From NCBI RefSeq assembly GCF_001281405.1, contig NZ_CP010401.1, forward strand, positions 1,388,001 to 1,452,000: a stretch of DNA of 64,000 nucleotides, written 5' to 3'. The DNA is from Bartonella ancashensis (lineage in GTDB: Bacteria > Pseudomonadota > Alphaproteobacteria > Rhizobiales > Rhizobiaceae). Below are positions 1-9,844 of this stretch, piece after piece. How positions within the stretch are numbered: position 1 is the first letter of the stretch; every line of letters begins with the position of its first letter. The notes beneath the pieces are model-generated. The model was not told the DNA's origin and did no database searches. It saw only the letters and a list, made by a program, of their open reading frames with translations. Position numbers and translations under genes: made by a program.

Positions 1-935
1 CCTTCACGAATCACAAGATCAACAATTTGCAAATCTTGCTTTTCAAAGGGTTTTGTTGAATCAAAAACAATTACAACGACCTCTGCGAAACGAATTGCGC
101 GTAAACTGTCCATCACAGAAATTTTTTCTAATTTTTCTTGAATTTTTGATTTTCGACGCAAACCTGCAGTATCAAAAAGCTTTATATGACGATCATGCCA
201 TTCCCAATCTATAGAAATAGAATCACGTGTAATACCAGCCTCAGATCCTGTCAGTAGGCGCTCGTACCCCAACATACTGTTTATGAGTGTAGATTTCCCT
301 GTATTAGGACGACCTGAAATCGCAATTCGAATGGGCTTTTTTTCATCATAAACGACATCATCTCCCTCTAAATCACCATTATCAACGAATGCAGAAGATG
401 TAGCAGCCTGTTCTTCTTTTCTCACAAAAAAAGCTTTGTCCTTTCCAACAGCACCAACAATCGCATCACGAAGATCTGAAAGACCTAAACCATGCTCAGC
501 AGATATCAAACAAGGCTCACCTAGTCCTAATGACCATGCTTCATACCCTCTCTCCATCACTGTTCTTGATTCAGATTTATTAACCACAAGAACAACTGGC
601 TTCCCTGATTTACGAACCAATGAAGAAAAAATTAAATCACTTGATATTATGCCACTCCTTGCATCAAGAACAAATAAAATGAGATCCGCTTCATCAATAG
701 CAGTCTTAGTTTGAAAACGCATACGCCCCTCAAGTGTATGATCTTCCGCTTCTTCCAAACCAGCTGTATCAACTACATCGAAATAAACATCCTGCAACCT
801 TGCTGCGTGAACACGCTTATCACGCGTCACACCTGGCTCGTCAGCAACCAATGCCAACTTTTTTCCGACCAACCGGTTAAACAGGGTTGATTTTCCAACA
901 TTAGGACGCCCCACTATAGCAACGGTAAAACTCAT
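1..935 (-). CDS. der: GTPase Der (EngA), C-terminal part outside window
   Basis: Der is a tandem two-domain GTPase needed for 50S ribosomal subunit maturation. About 311 N-terminal residues are present and the gene runs off the left edge without a stop. The first G domain opens [17 protein letters not shown], followed by a switch region with GVTRDK and a DTAGLEEAE Walker B/G3 motif. Its G4 motif reads NKSE rather than NKxD, which I recall as common in alphaproteobacterial Der. After an acidic linker the second G domain begins [13 protein letters not shown], with GITRDS and [10 protein letters not shown]. The start ATG at 935 lies just downstream of the TPR membrane protein gene on the same strand (3 nt gap), so the two probably share a transcript. 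The C-terminal KH-like domain is not visible. Confidence 0.96.
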   Translation of the reverse strand, partial: MSFTVAIVGRPNVGKSTLFNRLVGKKLALVADEPGVTRDKRVHAARLQDVYFDVVDTAGLEEAEDHTLEGRMRFQTKTAIDEADLILFVLDARSGIISSDLIFSSLVRKSGKPVVLVVNKSESRTVMERGYEAWSLGLGEPCLISAEHGLGLSDLRDAIVGAVGKDKAFFVRKEEQAATSSAFVDNGDLEGDDVVYDEKKPIRIAISGRPNTGKSTLINSMLGYERLLTGSEAGITRDSISIDWEWHDRHIKLFDTAGLRRKSKIQEKLEKISVMDSLRAIRFAEVVVIVFDSTKPFEKQDLQIVDLVIRE

Positions 936-939
936 AAAT

Positions 940-1611
940 CTACCTTTTATTTGTCTTTCCCGTAGCTTGAATAAGCTCAAGCATCACCTTTGCCCGATCG
1001 GTTATCCCTAACCCCAACAAACTCTCTTCAGCATTCTTTTGAAAATAGTAAGCAGCTTCATCCATTTTAGCTGCTTTATAAGCAGCCAAACCTAATGCTT
1101 CTCTGGCAGACATTCGCATAGGATCAATATCATTTGCCATATCTTTCACGCGCTTTTCAACATCATCCAGTGTTCCTGTATCAACTAAAATATACGCAGC
1201 CCGAACCTTTGCAACTTTCTGTAAAAGTAGTGGTGCTTTTTTATGAGATGCAACTGCGTCAAATAGCTTCACTGCTTGAGCATCATCACCTCTTTCACTC
1301 ATCAAAGAAGCCTCACGCAAACGAGCAAGAAAAGGATAACCTCCCAGATTAGAGGCCTTAACATTTTCTAATTGCTGCATTGCCTCACCAAAATGATGTT
1401 CCTCTATCAGCTCAATACTCTTCATGAACGCATCGCTAATTGCATTTTCTTTATTCAATTTTCTATGAGAAAAAATTTGATAAGCAACTATTGTCAAGAC
1501 AAACATAACTAATGCAACAATAATGAAAACACCATAGCGTTTCCAAAAAGTGTAGATCTTCTCTTGACGGAGCTCTTCATTAACCTCGCGAACAAAACTG
1601 TCGTACAGCAT
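940..1611 (-). CDS. TPR-like membrane protein (YfgM-type), upstream of der
   Basis: This 223-residue protein has a short cytoplasmic N-terminus ([18 protein letters not shown]), one membrane segment at about residues 24-46 and a long helical TPR-like C-terminal domain. This is the architecture of the YfgM/ancillary SecYEG translocon family and of the TPR protein found beside der in Hyphomicrobiales. I chose the ATG at 1611 over an in-frame start at 1638 because GAGG precedes 1611 at a sensible distance. It is the first gene of a two-gene unit with der (3 nt gap). The domain probably faces the periplasm and binds partner proteins. That role is inferred from the family, not shown here. Confidence 0.85.
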   Translation of the reverse strand: MLYDSFVREVNEELRQEKIYTFWKRYGVFIIVALVMFVLTIVAYQIFSHRKLNKENAISDAFMKSIELIEEHHFGEAMQQLENVKASNLGGYPFLARLREASLMSERGDDAQAVKLFDAVASHKKAPLLLQKVAKVRAAYILVDTGTLDDVEKRVKDMANDIDPMRMSAREALGLAAYKAAKMDEAAYYFQKNAEESLLGLGITDRAKVMLELIQATGKTNKR

Positions 1612-2442
1612 ATATTCTATCCTCAGAAAAAATTTCAATGACTGCGCTTTTACGTGTAAATGGGTAAAAACGGTACCTCCACAAACTAAAAATCCTCAAA
1701 TTAAAGGGACCGATCTGTAACAAATTCACACTTTTAATCTTCTCAACATACTAGCTTATCACCCGTTCAACAAGAGTAAATGGTCCCTTCAATAATCTAG
1801 ATAATTAAGTAAAAATATATGATTTCAAAATGCAACAAGCGTAAACACCTAAGGCTTGCGTAAAAACAGCAGAAACCATAAGGGCACAAAAGTTAATACA
1901 CCAGCATTTTCAAAACACCTATTATAAAGTAATAAAAATATTAGTGATTTTAACCATACTCATTTTATGTTGCTATTATCGCTTACTTAAATGATAAATT
2001 TTGTTATGCCCAAATGCAATACCACAGCATCATGACAACAACCAAATGCTTTCCTTGTACTTGTAGGGAACAAAGGAACATGATAGTGTGAGGGGGGTGA
2101 CATGTCGTGACAAAATTGGTGTCAAATCATCCGATAATGCTGAGCTGAACACCATCGCCAAACATTAAAAGTTTTATGATTAACGATACAACAGGGTTAC
2201 AGGTATTTTTATAAGATTATAAAAAATAAGTAAAAATGTAGTTTTTGAGTATATATTGGCTTTTATCTACTCTAAGCGTGACATGTCTTTTTAAGACTAA
2301 AAAACTTGGTACCAGTTGATGGAAGCTTATTGCAAAAAAATAAAAAATATCTTATTTGCATGCTGTACCTTAATCCCTATCGTTTCTTAAAGAGATTCGT
2401 CTATATTTTCTAAATCATGCGATAAAAATGGAAGAAATAATA
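1612..2442. other. Intergenic spacer with no recognisable gene
   Basis: About 830 bp of AT-rich sequence lies between the divergent der/TPR unit and the gene at 2443. I found no open frame resembling a protein, no tRNA-like T-loop and no convincing terminator. The short palindrome GACATGTC occurs twice, near 2100 and 2281, about 180 bp apart in a TGACATGTC context, but this could be chance. Promoters for both flanking genes must lie here. Confidence 0.6.
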
Positions 2443-4128
2443 ATGGTAGATGCTCGTGATAAGCACCAATATAGCTACAAATCTTTGTTAATCTATGCTG
2501 TTGGGTTTTGCTCAATTCTCGCAGTTATAATTTTCTGCTGCTTTCACATGGCAAAACCTTACCTCGATAACTTTGTGAAAAAAGAAATTTCCCGTCGCGC
2601 AATCGAGGTAGAAAAATCCGAAATAAGCATTATGGGCAAAGTGAACCTGACTCAAGTCACCGTGCCAACCCCTAACAATATGTCTCTCAAAATTGGGGCC
2701 GTTTCAGGTCGTCCTCCTATTTTCTTCATTCCTGGTAGTTTTGTGCTTTATGATGTTGAGTTTAAATATGACGATCTTCACTTACAAATCCCCAAAATTT
2801 TTATCAGTGGCATATCCCTAAAGAAGAAGGATCCTACGATTGCATCTCTTCTCTTACAATCCCTTATGCGTATTGGTGTTGCATCCGTTTATGCTGAAAA
2901 TATATCACTTTCTACACAAAACACACCAATCGAAAAATTCACTATAGAAAATTTACAACTTTCTGATTTGAAAAATGGCTATATTCGTTCCATAAACATC
3001 GATAATATAACAAGTAATGTAAACTTAGCTTCAACAACTTCTAGTCACCTGCACAAAACAAATGTAGTTGCTAAAAGTGATGTAGCAAAAGCTTATAATG
3101 TTGATGTTGCTTATGTCTATTCCGTTATTTTTGATGCTGAAAAAGTCAATAACCAGAATAAAACTGTCATTGGTCAAGTTCTGTTTAAAAATACGATGAT
3201 TGACCTTTTTAAAGAAGGAGAAAAAAGCTCTTCTTTTTCTCTTGGTGAATTCAAAATGTTTGAATTCAACATGAGACCATTTGAACAAGCACCTAAAAAA
3301 CTTCTCCACGCCTATTTTGAAGCAAAGAAGACAAATAATAAAAAGGATCAAAAAATAGCACAGAGTGCCATTCTCATGACAGCTATTTCGGCTATTACTT
3401 CAATTGATGCGGAAATGAAAAAAATAAACCTCAACACACCGCAGTTTGAAGCAGCGTTTAATTTACTCAAATTAAAATCAAATGGGTGGAAGCAACCTAT
3501 ACCAGAAAATTTTCTACTTTCCGTAACTGACTTTTCAATCTTTCCCCAAAAGCACTTAAATTTTCTCAAAATTTTAGGTCTTCAAAATCTTGATTTTTCA
3601 GGAGCAGTTGATGTTTCTTACGATGAAAAAAAGAATAGATTTTTTCTCAACACATTATCCTTGTATGTCAATAAAATCGCTTCCGGGACTATATCAGCCA
3701 AAATTGTTGATATGGATAAAAAATTCTTTTCAGGCAAAAAAGATGCAATCATCGCTTCTTTTCAAGAGATCGGTGTAGCAAAAATTAATATGAACTATAA
3801 AGATCTCGGACTTATTGATAGAATATTTTCTTACCTCGCAAGAGATATTCAAGATGGTGAACAAAGTTTAAAAAAGGAGCTTTATGATGATCTCCTTTTA
3901 ATCATGACCCAAAGCCCACGAATATTATTGAAAAATCGTCCCGAAGCTGAAAATATCTCAAAAGCCCTGCACGATTTTGTTAAAAATCCACAATCGTTAA
4001 CAATTGAAATCACTGCAAAAGATAAAAACGGGCTTAAAGCTTCAGATCTAAATGACATTTTGAAGAATAATTTGTCATCACTTCTTGATAAAGTAAATCT
4101 AACTATCAAGAATGAACCATTTAATTAA
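2443..4128 (+). CDS. Membrane-anchored hypothetical protein, 561 aa
   Basis: I do not recognise this protein. It starts with a short basic, hydrophilic segment and one strong transmembrane helix at about residues 16-36 (SLLIYAVGF and the following hydrophobic run). About 520 residues follow, rich in alternating beta-type segments and lysines, with no Cys-rich or catalytic signature. One N-terminal anchor plus a long beta-rich extracytoplasmic domain is loosely reminiscent of AsmA-like inner-membrane proteins, but I see no diagnostic motif. The ATG at 2443 is preferred over 2428 because GGAAG sits 8 nt upstream of it, while 2428 has no ribosome site. It lies 38 nt upstream of nhaA on the same strand, so the two may be cotranscribed. 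Confidence 0.75.
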   Translation: MVDARDKHQYSYKSLLIYAVGFCSILAVIIFCCFHMAKPYLDNFVKKEISRRAIEVEKSEISIMGKVNLTQVTVPTPNNMSLKIGAVSGRPPIFFIPGSFVLYDVEFKYDDLHLQIPKIFISGISLKKKDPTIASLLLQSLMRIGVASVYAENISLSTQNTPIEKFTIENLQLSDLKNGYIRSINIDNITSNVNLASTTSSHLHKTNVVAKSDVAKAYNVDVAYVYSVIFDAEKVNNQNKTVIGQVLFKNTMIDLFKEGEKSSSFSLGEFKMFEFNMRPFEQAPKKLLHAYFEAKKTNNKKDQKIAQSAILMTAISAITSIDAEMKKINLNTPQFEAAFNLLKLKSNGWKQPIPENFLLSVTDFSIFPQKHLNFLKILGLQNLDFSGAVDVSYDEKKNRFFLNTLSLYVNKIASGTISAKIVDMDKKFFSGKKDAIIASFQEIGVAKINMNYKDLGLIDRIFSYLARDIQDGEQSLKKELYDDLLLIMTQSPRILLKNRPEAENISKALHDFVKNPQSLTIEITAKDKNGLKASDLNDILKNNLSSLLDKVNLTIKNEPFN

Positions 4129-4166
4129 ATATATATACTCAAAATACCGATATTTGGAGCAGCTTT

Positions 4167-5510
4167 ATGCCTAATTTACATCAGCGTCGCTTACCTAATC
4201 GTGCTTCCCTTGTCGCCAATCGTGCATTCTCTGCTATTGAACGCTTTCTTCATATCGAAGCAGTGAGCGGTGTTATTCTTCTATTAGCAGCAGCTGCTGC
4301 GCTTTTATTTGCTAACTCTAACTACGCTTCCATTTATGAATCATTCTGGCATACGCCTTTTGGTCTTCACTTCGGCAATTTTAACCTATCATGGGATTTA
4401 CATTTTTGGGTTAATGATGCCCTTATGACTATATTTTTTCTTGTTGCAGGAATGGAAATTCGGCGTGAAATCCATGCAGGTGCTCTTGCAAACCTAAAAC
4501 AAGCAACTTTACCAATCATTGCTGCTATAGGAGGAGTTTTTCTCCCCGCTGTTATTTATCTTATCATTAACTTCAATGGTGGATATCCATATGGTTGGGC
4601 TGTTCCTACAGCAACAGATATTGCCTTTGCTTTAGGTATTCTTGCTCTTCTCGGAAAAGCCATTCCTTCAAATCTACATGTCATTCTCTTATCATTAGCA
4701 ATCATAGATGACATCATCGCTGTTCTCATCATCGCTTTTTTTTACTCGACAAACCTTGATCCTAGCGGTTTGGTTATTGCAGCAGCGGGCATATCTATCA
4801 TATTGTTTTTCCAATGGATTGGCTTCGCATCAGCGTGGATATATATCTTACCTGGAATCCTTATTTGGTGGGGTTTAATGGTAACAGGTGTGCATCCATC
4901 ACTTGCTGGTGTTATTTTAGGGATGATGACACCAGTTCTTCCTACCCGCAATCTTGTATCTCCCTTAAAAACACTCAGTAACGCGGTTAAAATCCTTCAA
5001 GATAAAAACATGCATACAGACTCGCACCATATTGCAACGACATTAAAAAAGATGCGTAAAGGACAACGTGACATTATTGCACCTGTAACAAGAATCCAAA
5101 AAGAACTACATCCGTGGGTAGCCTATGGTATAATGCCGATTTTTGCTTTCGCCAATGCTGGTGTTAGCTTTGCAAATTTTGATCTTACTTCTGATAACTC
5201 ACTCTTGATTATTCTTGGAATCATTGTGGGGCTATGTATTGGCAAACCACTGGGGATTCTTACAGCAAGCTATCTTGCCGTAAAATTAGGGCTATGCCGA
5301 CTCCCTCCCAACACGACATGGGCAGGGATATTATTGATTGGATTACTCGCAGGAATAGGTTTCACAATGTCTATTTTTGTTTCAATGCTTGCCTTCCAAG
5401 ATGGAGCTCAGCTTAATGCTGCAAAAATTGGTGTTCTTTGTGCATCCGGTTTATCCGCTTTCATAGGTCTTGGATACGGGATCATCTATATAAAATACAA
5501 TAAACCTTAA
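4167..5510 (+). CDS. nhaA: Na+/H+ antiporter NhaA
   Basis: NhaA exchanges protons for sodium across the inner membrane for pH and sodium homeostasis. The 447-residue protein has about twelve hydrophobic segments and the family's charge signatures: VPTATDIAFALG (Asp151) and IIDDIIAVLI (Asp181/Asp182), equivalent to the ion-binding aspartates of E. coli NhaA. It is longer than the E. coli protein because of a hydrophilic loop at roughly residues 270-310 (DKNMHTDSHH and the following basic stretch). GGAG 8 nt before the ATG supports the start. A decayed fragment of a second nhaA-like gene lies at 7497-7613, next to lysC. Confidence 0.97.
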   Translation: MPNLHQRRLPNRASLVANRAFSAIERFLHIEAVSGVILLLAAAAALLFANSNYASIYESFWHTPFGLHFGNFNLSWDLHFWVNDALMTIFFLVAGMEIRREIHAGALANLKQATLPIIAAIGGVFLPAVIYLIINFNGGYPYGWAVPTATDIAFALGILALLGKAIPSNLHVILLSLAIIDDIIAVLIIAFFYSTNLDPSGLVIAAAGISIILFFQWIGFASAWIYILPGILIWWGLMVTGVHPSLAGVILGMMTPVLPTRNLVSPLKTLSNAVKILQDKNMHTDSHHIATTLKKMRKGQRDIIAPVTRIQKELHPWVAYGIMPIFAFANAGVSFANFDLTSDNSLLIILGIIVGLCIGKPLGILTASYLAVKLGLCRLPPNTTWAGILLIGLLAGIGFTMSIFVSMLAFQDGAQLNAAKIGVLCASGLSAFIGLGYGIIYIKYNKP

Positions 5511-6568
5511 TCACTAAAACAGTATCGTGCTGTGAAAACACACTCTTCAAAAATAGCTTAGCCCATTTTACTGTTATAAAGTGGTGTATATTAAATAAAT
5601 TTGGCATACTATCTAAAGATACAACAAGATCGATCAAGAAATGAACTAAAAAACAAAATATAGAGAAAAAAGTTCTTTGCCAACTCATGACATATGTAAT
5701 TGTGCTTGAGCGTTCCCTTGCACAGAATCTTGTTTAGTAAATTCTCAAGCAAATAATATTAATAATCATCTCAAACGAACAATACCTTTTGATAAGAAGA
5801 ATGTAGAACTCATACATTCCTTTTGCTTGAAAAATTGTTCAATTTTTTCACCTGAAATTTAAAATATCAAAAAAAATTCGAGTTTACAGAAAATAACTAT
5901 ATCTTACCAAGACTATAAACGGCACCCAATATACTCGATACTCGCCGAAAATTTAATATAATCATAGCAGTTAAAATAGAAATTTTTATTTCTGAATTAG
6001 TTATCGCCTTAACATTAAGGCCTTTTTCAACCAAAGTTTTAAATCCTTATATGATTTTCTAAAAAATTATGAATTTATATTAATCAATACGTGTTTTTAA
6101 AGATCTTTAAAATCGCCTAATTATTAACATAATGTATTTAAATTATTTATAATAATGTCATTGTTTTATTGTAATACGACAAAGATAATCATACAAATTA
6201 TTCAATGCTGTTAAATAACCCCGCAAAATGCCCGTGTAGCCTCTAATATTACTTGTACAGTGATGTTATCAATATACAATACATTATATCATTAATTTTC
6301 TATCTTTTCCCTTGAAGAAGGGCAAAAGACGGTAGTCTCTTATTTCACGAAGTATGGATAATACAACTAACTTTTATAAAGCTAATCTCCATGATCAGTT
6401 GAAACCTTTTGTGCAGATAAATGTTAGATAAGTCAAGCATTTACACAATATAAAAAGGTAATAAATTATAGTTTATGCTCTCAAAAGGAATGTGTAAAAG
6501 AGATATCATTAGAGAAATTGAAGGCGGTTTTAAAACATGCTATATAACACAAAATGTATATTATATAG
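5511..6568. other. Decayed spacer downstream of nhaA
   Basis: More than 1 kb of very AT-rich DNA lies between nhaA and the small secreted-protein gene. The only recognisable content is a lysC 3'-end relic at 5897-6046 with about 70 bp of matching flank from about 5824. The remainder shows no gene-like frame, tRNA or clear terminator. It looks like the residue of a duplicated segment that has lost its coding function. Confidence 0.6.
5897..6046 (-). pseudogene. Relic of the lysC 3' end
   Basis: Read on the minus strand, this gives an open 49-codon stretch ending in TAG that aligns with the last residues of the intact LysC encoded at 7653-8909. For example GFKTLVEKGLNVKAIT here matches AFKALAEKGINIKAIT there, and SEIKISIL matches SEIKISVL. 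LGAVYSLGK matches LHAVYGLDK near the end. Similarity continues past the stop into the downstream flank, where TTGCTTGAAAAATTG near 5823 recurs near 7580. No upstream part of aspartokinase is present, so this is a truncated, non-functional copy. Its frame is intact but well diverged, suggesting an old duplication. Confidence 0.8.
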
Positions 6569-6597
6569 TTGACAATAAAAATCAAAATGTGTATTAC
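6569..6597 (+). promoter_or_regulatory. Sigma-70-type promoter for the small secreted protein
   Basis: A perfect -35 hexamer TTGACA (6569-6574) is followed after exactly 17 nt by TATTAC (6592-6597), a good -10 match. Transcription would begin near 6604 and give a leader of about 65 nt before the ATG at 6670. It is one of the best promoter matches in the window. The call rests on sequence only. Confidence 0.6.
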
Positions 6598-6669
6598 ATT
6601 GATCTGTAACTAAGAGTTCTTTTTCAGAATTCTTTATAGATATGTAATTTGTATAAAGGAATTTATCTC

Positions 6670-6936
6670 ATGAAACGTATTGTCGTAGCTGCTGCTTTGT
6701 TTTCTGTATTTTGTTCGGTATTATCCCCAGTGACAGTCAGCGCGCATGGTCCTGCTGCTTCGCGAACTTCACACGATCAAAGACGCCTTAGTGACCTTGT
6801 TTCAAAATATTCGAAAGGTGACAAATTTAAAATGAGTGCTGATTCATACAACGGCTGGAGGGAGTGGTCTCAGTTTAACGGTAAATTTAAATGCAAAGTT
6901 TTGAAGGGATTTGCGTTCTGCAATACGATAAGATAG
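6670..6936 (+). CDS. Small secreted hypothetical protein, 88 aa
   Basis: I do not recognise this protein. It has a clear Sec signal peptide: MKR, then a hydrophobic core, with probable cleavage after VTVSA at about residue 24. The mature part is about 64 residues, basic, and ends in a segment with two cysteines (FKCKVLKGFAFCN) that could form a disulfide. AAAGGA 9 nt upstream supports the ATG at 6670. The gene has its own promoter at 6569-6597 and a terminator at 7055-7080, so it is a monocistronic unit. It lies between a lysC relic and an nhaA relic, so it was inserted into or retained within a decayed duplication. Confidence 0.7.
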   Translation: MKRIVVAAALFSVFCSVLSPVTVSAHGPAASRTSHDQRRLSDLVSKYSKGDKFKMSADSYNGWREWSQFNGKFKCKVLKGFAFCNTIR

Positions 6937-7054
6937 GCATTTAGTTATGTACAAAAAACTGCAGTGAAAAATAGAATATGAATACTGTTTTTCAAAATCT
7001 GGGACACTAAAATAGTTGTGTTTCTTTATTAGGCTATGTGTCTTGTATAATAAG

Positions 7055-7080
7055 AGGCCTTTTGTATCAAAGGCCTTTTA
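7055..7080 (+). terminator. Rho-independent terminator after the small secreted gene
   Basis: A perfect 8-bp inverted repeat, AGGCCTTT (7055-7062) and AAAGGCCT (7069-7076), with a 6-nt loop, is followed by TTTATTTT. It is about 120 nt downstream of the stop at 6936 and the T-rich tail fits plus-strand termination. Confidence 0.75.
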
Positions 7081-7496
7081 TTTTCTGTTATATTGATTTA
7101 AAGAATACGGTTGGCCAGTCTACCCCACACTGGCACTTAACTTCCATGTTAAATTACCTGTACACCCCTGACTACCTTGACCTGAAAGCGCTTATGCAAG
7201 AACAAATACTCACTGCTCTCTGTATATTTTTCACTGTTGATGCATTAAATATTATTGAGAATGATTCTGGAAATGTAGCTGCAGCTAAAATAATCCATTT
7301 CATGAGATAAGTTCCATTTTAAACAATTAAATTTATAATCTACTTTTATAAAGGACCTTTTCTGTAAAACAGGATGGCACATATAAAATGTTTCTAACCT
7401 CTCCCAATTTTCCCTCATTATACCTCTTCTGCAATCCCTCTTGGGAGAAGAAAATTGCAATTCCTTACCCTTTTTTGCTGTGTGAATGTTTCCTCT

Positions 7497-7613
7497 CATA
7501 TCGAAGCCGCAAGCAATGTTGTTCTTCTACGAGCAATCGCCACCGCACTTTTATTTGCCAACCCTAAATATGCTTACACCTTGCTTGAAAAATTGAATAA
7601 CTTCTTCATCTAA
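7497..7613 (+). pseudogene. Relic of an nhaA-like gene
   Basis: An open stretch of 38 codons ending in TAA begins HIEAASNVVLLRAIATALLF, then ANPKYAY. This aligns with HIEAVSGVILLLAAAAALLF, then ANSNYAS, in the N-terminal region of intact NhaA (residues about 29-54). The preceding bases also resemble the nhaA codons for Phe-Leu but carry a small insertion, and no start codon or downstream membrane segments remain. It abuts the 3' flank of lysC. Together with the lysC relic at 5897-6046 it points to an ancestral tandem duplication of the nhaA-lysC segment. Confidence 0.75.
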
Positions 7614-7652
7614 AGTTTAAAATATCAGAAAAACTCTAATGCTATAGAAACC

Positions 7653-8909
7653 TTACTGTACCTTATCAAGGCCATAAACGGCATGCAATGTTCTTACCGC
7701 AAGCTCAGTATAAGCACTATCAATTAAAACAGAAATTTTTATTTCTGAAGTGGTTATTGCTTTTATATTAATACCTTTTTCAGCCAAAGCCTTAAACGCT
7801 ATAGCAGCAACACCTGCATGACTACGCATTCCAATACCAACAACAGAAACCTTTGCAAGCCCACTTGCAAACTGAATGACATCAAACCCTATTTCCATGC
7901 GGTTTTTCTCAAGAATCGCAACCGCTTTATTAACATCTGATGATGGTACAGTGAAGGTCATATCTGTCTTTGATCCATCCTCAGAAATATTTTGCACAAT
8001 CATATCAACATTAATAAGCTCTTCGGCTAAAGGACCGAAGATTGCTGCAGAAATACCTGGACGATCCGAAAGCCTTCGTAACGAAATTTGTGCCTCATCC
8101 TTAGCAAAAGCGACACCAGTAACGTTTTGCTGTTCCACAATCTCATCCTCATCGCAAATAAGTGTCCCAGATGAACTAGTTTTATTACATATAGCAGAAG
8201 AACCAGGTTCTTCAAAACTCGAACGCACAAAAGTGCGAACTTTATGAACCATAGCTAACTCAACAGAACGAACTTGTAAAACCTTTGCTCCCAAAGAAGC
8301 CATTTCAAGCATTTCTTCAAAAGATACCTTTGATAAACGGCGTGCTCTAGGTTCAATTCTTGGATCAGTTGTATAAACGCCATCAACATCGGTATAAATA
8401 TCACAACGATCAGCTCGCAAAGCCGCTGCTACCGCTACAGCGCTCGTATCTGATCCACCTCGTCCCAAAGTAGAAATTCGATTATCTGGAGATAATCCTT
8501 GAAAACCAGCAATAACAGCTACCTGCCCTTTTCTAAACCCCTGTATCAACAAAGACTCATCAATACCAATAATTCGTGCACCACCATGTGCACTATTAGT
8601 ACGAACAGGAATTTGCCAACCAAGCCATGAGCGAGCATTTATTCCTATACTCTGAAGAGTAACAGCCAATAAACCCGCTGTTACCTGCTCTCCGGAAGAA
8701 ACAATAACATCATACTCACGGCTATCGTACGTTGAAGATGCATCGTATGTCCACTGAACAAGCTCATTAGTTTTTCCAGCCATTGCTGATACGACTACAG
8801 CAATCTCATGGCCTGCATCTACTTCTCTTTTAACATGCTGTGCAACATTTTGAATGCGCTCAATATCTGCAACAGATGTCCCACCAAACTTCATAACGAT
8901 ACGTGCCAT
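7653..8909 (-). CDS. lysC: Aspartate kinase
   Basis: Aspartokinase phosphorylates L-aspartate, the first step toward lysine/diaminopimelate, threonine and methionine. The 418-residue protein begins MARIVMKFGGTSV with the KFGGTSV nucleotide-binding motif. It continues with the catalytic kinase domain (VVSSGEQ, GRGGSDTSAVA, YTDVDGVYTTDPR) to about residue 245, then two ACT domains for allosteric feedback (EAQISLRRLSDRPG, and VSVVGIGMRSHAG with TTSEIKISVL). I preferred the ATG at 8909 to the in-frame start at 8933 because it matches the usual family N-terminus. The gene stands alone on the minus strand, and a truncated copy of its 3' end lies at 5897-6046. Confidence 0.97.
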   Translation of the reverse strand: MARIVMKFGGTSVADIERIQNVAQHVKREVDAGHEIAVVVSAMAGKTNELVQWTYDASSTYDSREYDVIVSSGEQVTAGLLAVTLQSIGINARSWLGWQIPVRTNSAHGGARIIGIDESLLIQGFRKGQVAVIAGFQGLSPDNRISTLGRGGSDTSAVAVAAALRADRCDIYTDVDGVYTTDPRIEPRARRLSKVSFEEMLEMASLGAKVLQVRSVELAMVHKVRTFVRSSFEEPGSSAICNKTSSSGTLICDEDEIVEQQNVTGVAFAKDEAQISLRRLSDRPGISAAIFGPLAEELINVDMIVQNISEDGSKTDMTFTVPSSDVNKAVAILEKNRMEIGFDVIQFASGLAKVSVVGIGMRSHAGVAAIAFKALAEKGINIKAITTSEIKISVLIDSAYTELAVRTLHAVYGLDKVQ

Positions 8910-9084
8910 TATTAACGCTCTTACGTTTTTCATTTCAAACGACAGCTAGAATGAAGCCCTACACTGTACTAAACGTCTCTGACATAGCTAATATAAACAA
9001 TCTTAGCAAGCGTAACATACACACATTATTTTCCTTGACTTTAATTCGTTTGGCTTGGTTATTGAGGATAAAAGGAGAAGCACT

Positions 9085-9831
9085 ATGGTCAATGAAACAC
9101 ATACAACTATAGATCAAAGAGAAATTGATCATTTTTCAAAAATTGCTGCTGAATGGTGGAATCCGCAAGGAAAATTTCGTCCCCTTCATAAATTCAATCC
9201 AACACGCCTTGCCTATATTAAAGAAAAAATTTGTCTAACATTTCATTGCAATCCTACCTCATTTAAACCTTTTGAGGGCCTAAAAATTCTTGATGTTGGT
9301 TGTGGAGGAGGCCTATTGTGCGAACCGATGGCACGTCTTGGAGCTTCTATTACAGGAATCGACGCAGCACACACTAATGTCGAAGTAGCTAAATTTCACG
9401 CCATCCAAAGTAATCTTACAATTGACTACCGTACCACTACCGCTGAAGAACTAGCAGATACAAAAGAGACATTTGATGTTATCCTCAACATGGAAATTAT
9501 AGAACATGTTTCTAATGTCAGTCTCTTTATGTCAGCCACAGCAAAAATGCTTAAACCACAAGGGCTTATGTTCATAGCAACACTCAATCGTACATGGAAG
9601 GCATGGAGCTTAGCCATCATAGGCGCTGAATATATCCTTAATTGGCTTCCCAAAGGAACTCATAATTACAAAAAATTCTTGAAACCTGAAGAACTCAAAA
9701 ATCTTCTATCAACAAACACTCTCACCGTTATCGATGAGATTGGCATCACCTACAACCCACTCAATGATAGCTGGAACCGTTCAAAAAACATGGACATCAA
9801 TTACATGCTCCTCGCACAGCGCCCAGAATAA
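9085..9831 (+). CDS. ubiG: Ubiquinone biosynthesis O-methyltransferase UbiG
   Basis: UbiG is an SAM-dependent enzyme performing both O-methylations of ubiquinone synthesis. The 248-residue protein has the UbiG N-terminal pattern ([19 protein letters not shown]), SAM motif [21 protein letters not shown], acidic motif TGIDAA, and the NMEIIEHV and [13 protein letters not shown] downstream motifs. The ATG at 9085 is preceded by AAAGGAG at good spacing, which decides against the upstream TTG at 9055. It is divergent from lysC, an arrangement I recall in related Hyphomicrobiales. It is probably a peripheral inner-membrane enzyme. Confidence 0.96.
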   Translation: MVNETHTTIDQREIDHFSKIAAEWWNPQGKFRPLHKFNPTRLAYIKEKICLTFHCNPTSFKPFEGLKILDVGCGGGLLCEPMARLGASITGIDAAHTNVEVAKFHAIQSNLTIDYRTTTAEELADTKETFDVILNMEIIEHVSNVSLFMSATAKMLKPQGLMFIATLNRTWKAWSLAIIGAEYILNWLPKGTHNYKKFLKPEELKNLLSTNTLTVIDEIGITYNPLNDSWNRSKNMDINYMLLAQRPE

Positions 9832-9844
9832 ATAACTACAATTA

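Noticed and set aside
2097..2289. Repeated GACATGTC palindrome upstream of the 561-residue protein
   Set aside because: It is only eight bases, two copies, with no similar surroundings; chance occurrence is likely.
7038..7310. 90-codon frame downstream of the small secreted gene
   Set aside because: It begins inside the terminator hairpin with TTG and resembles no protein.
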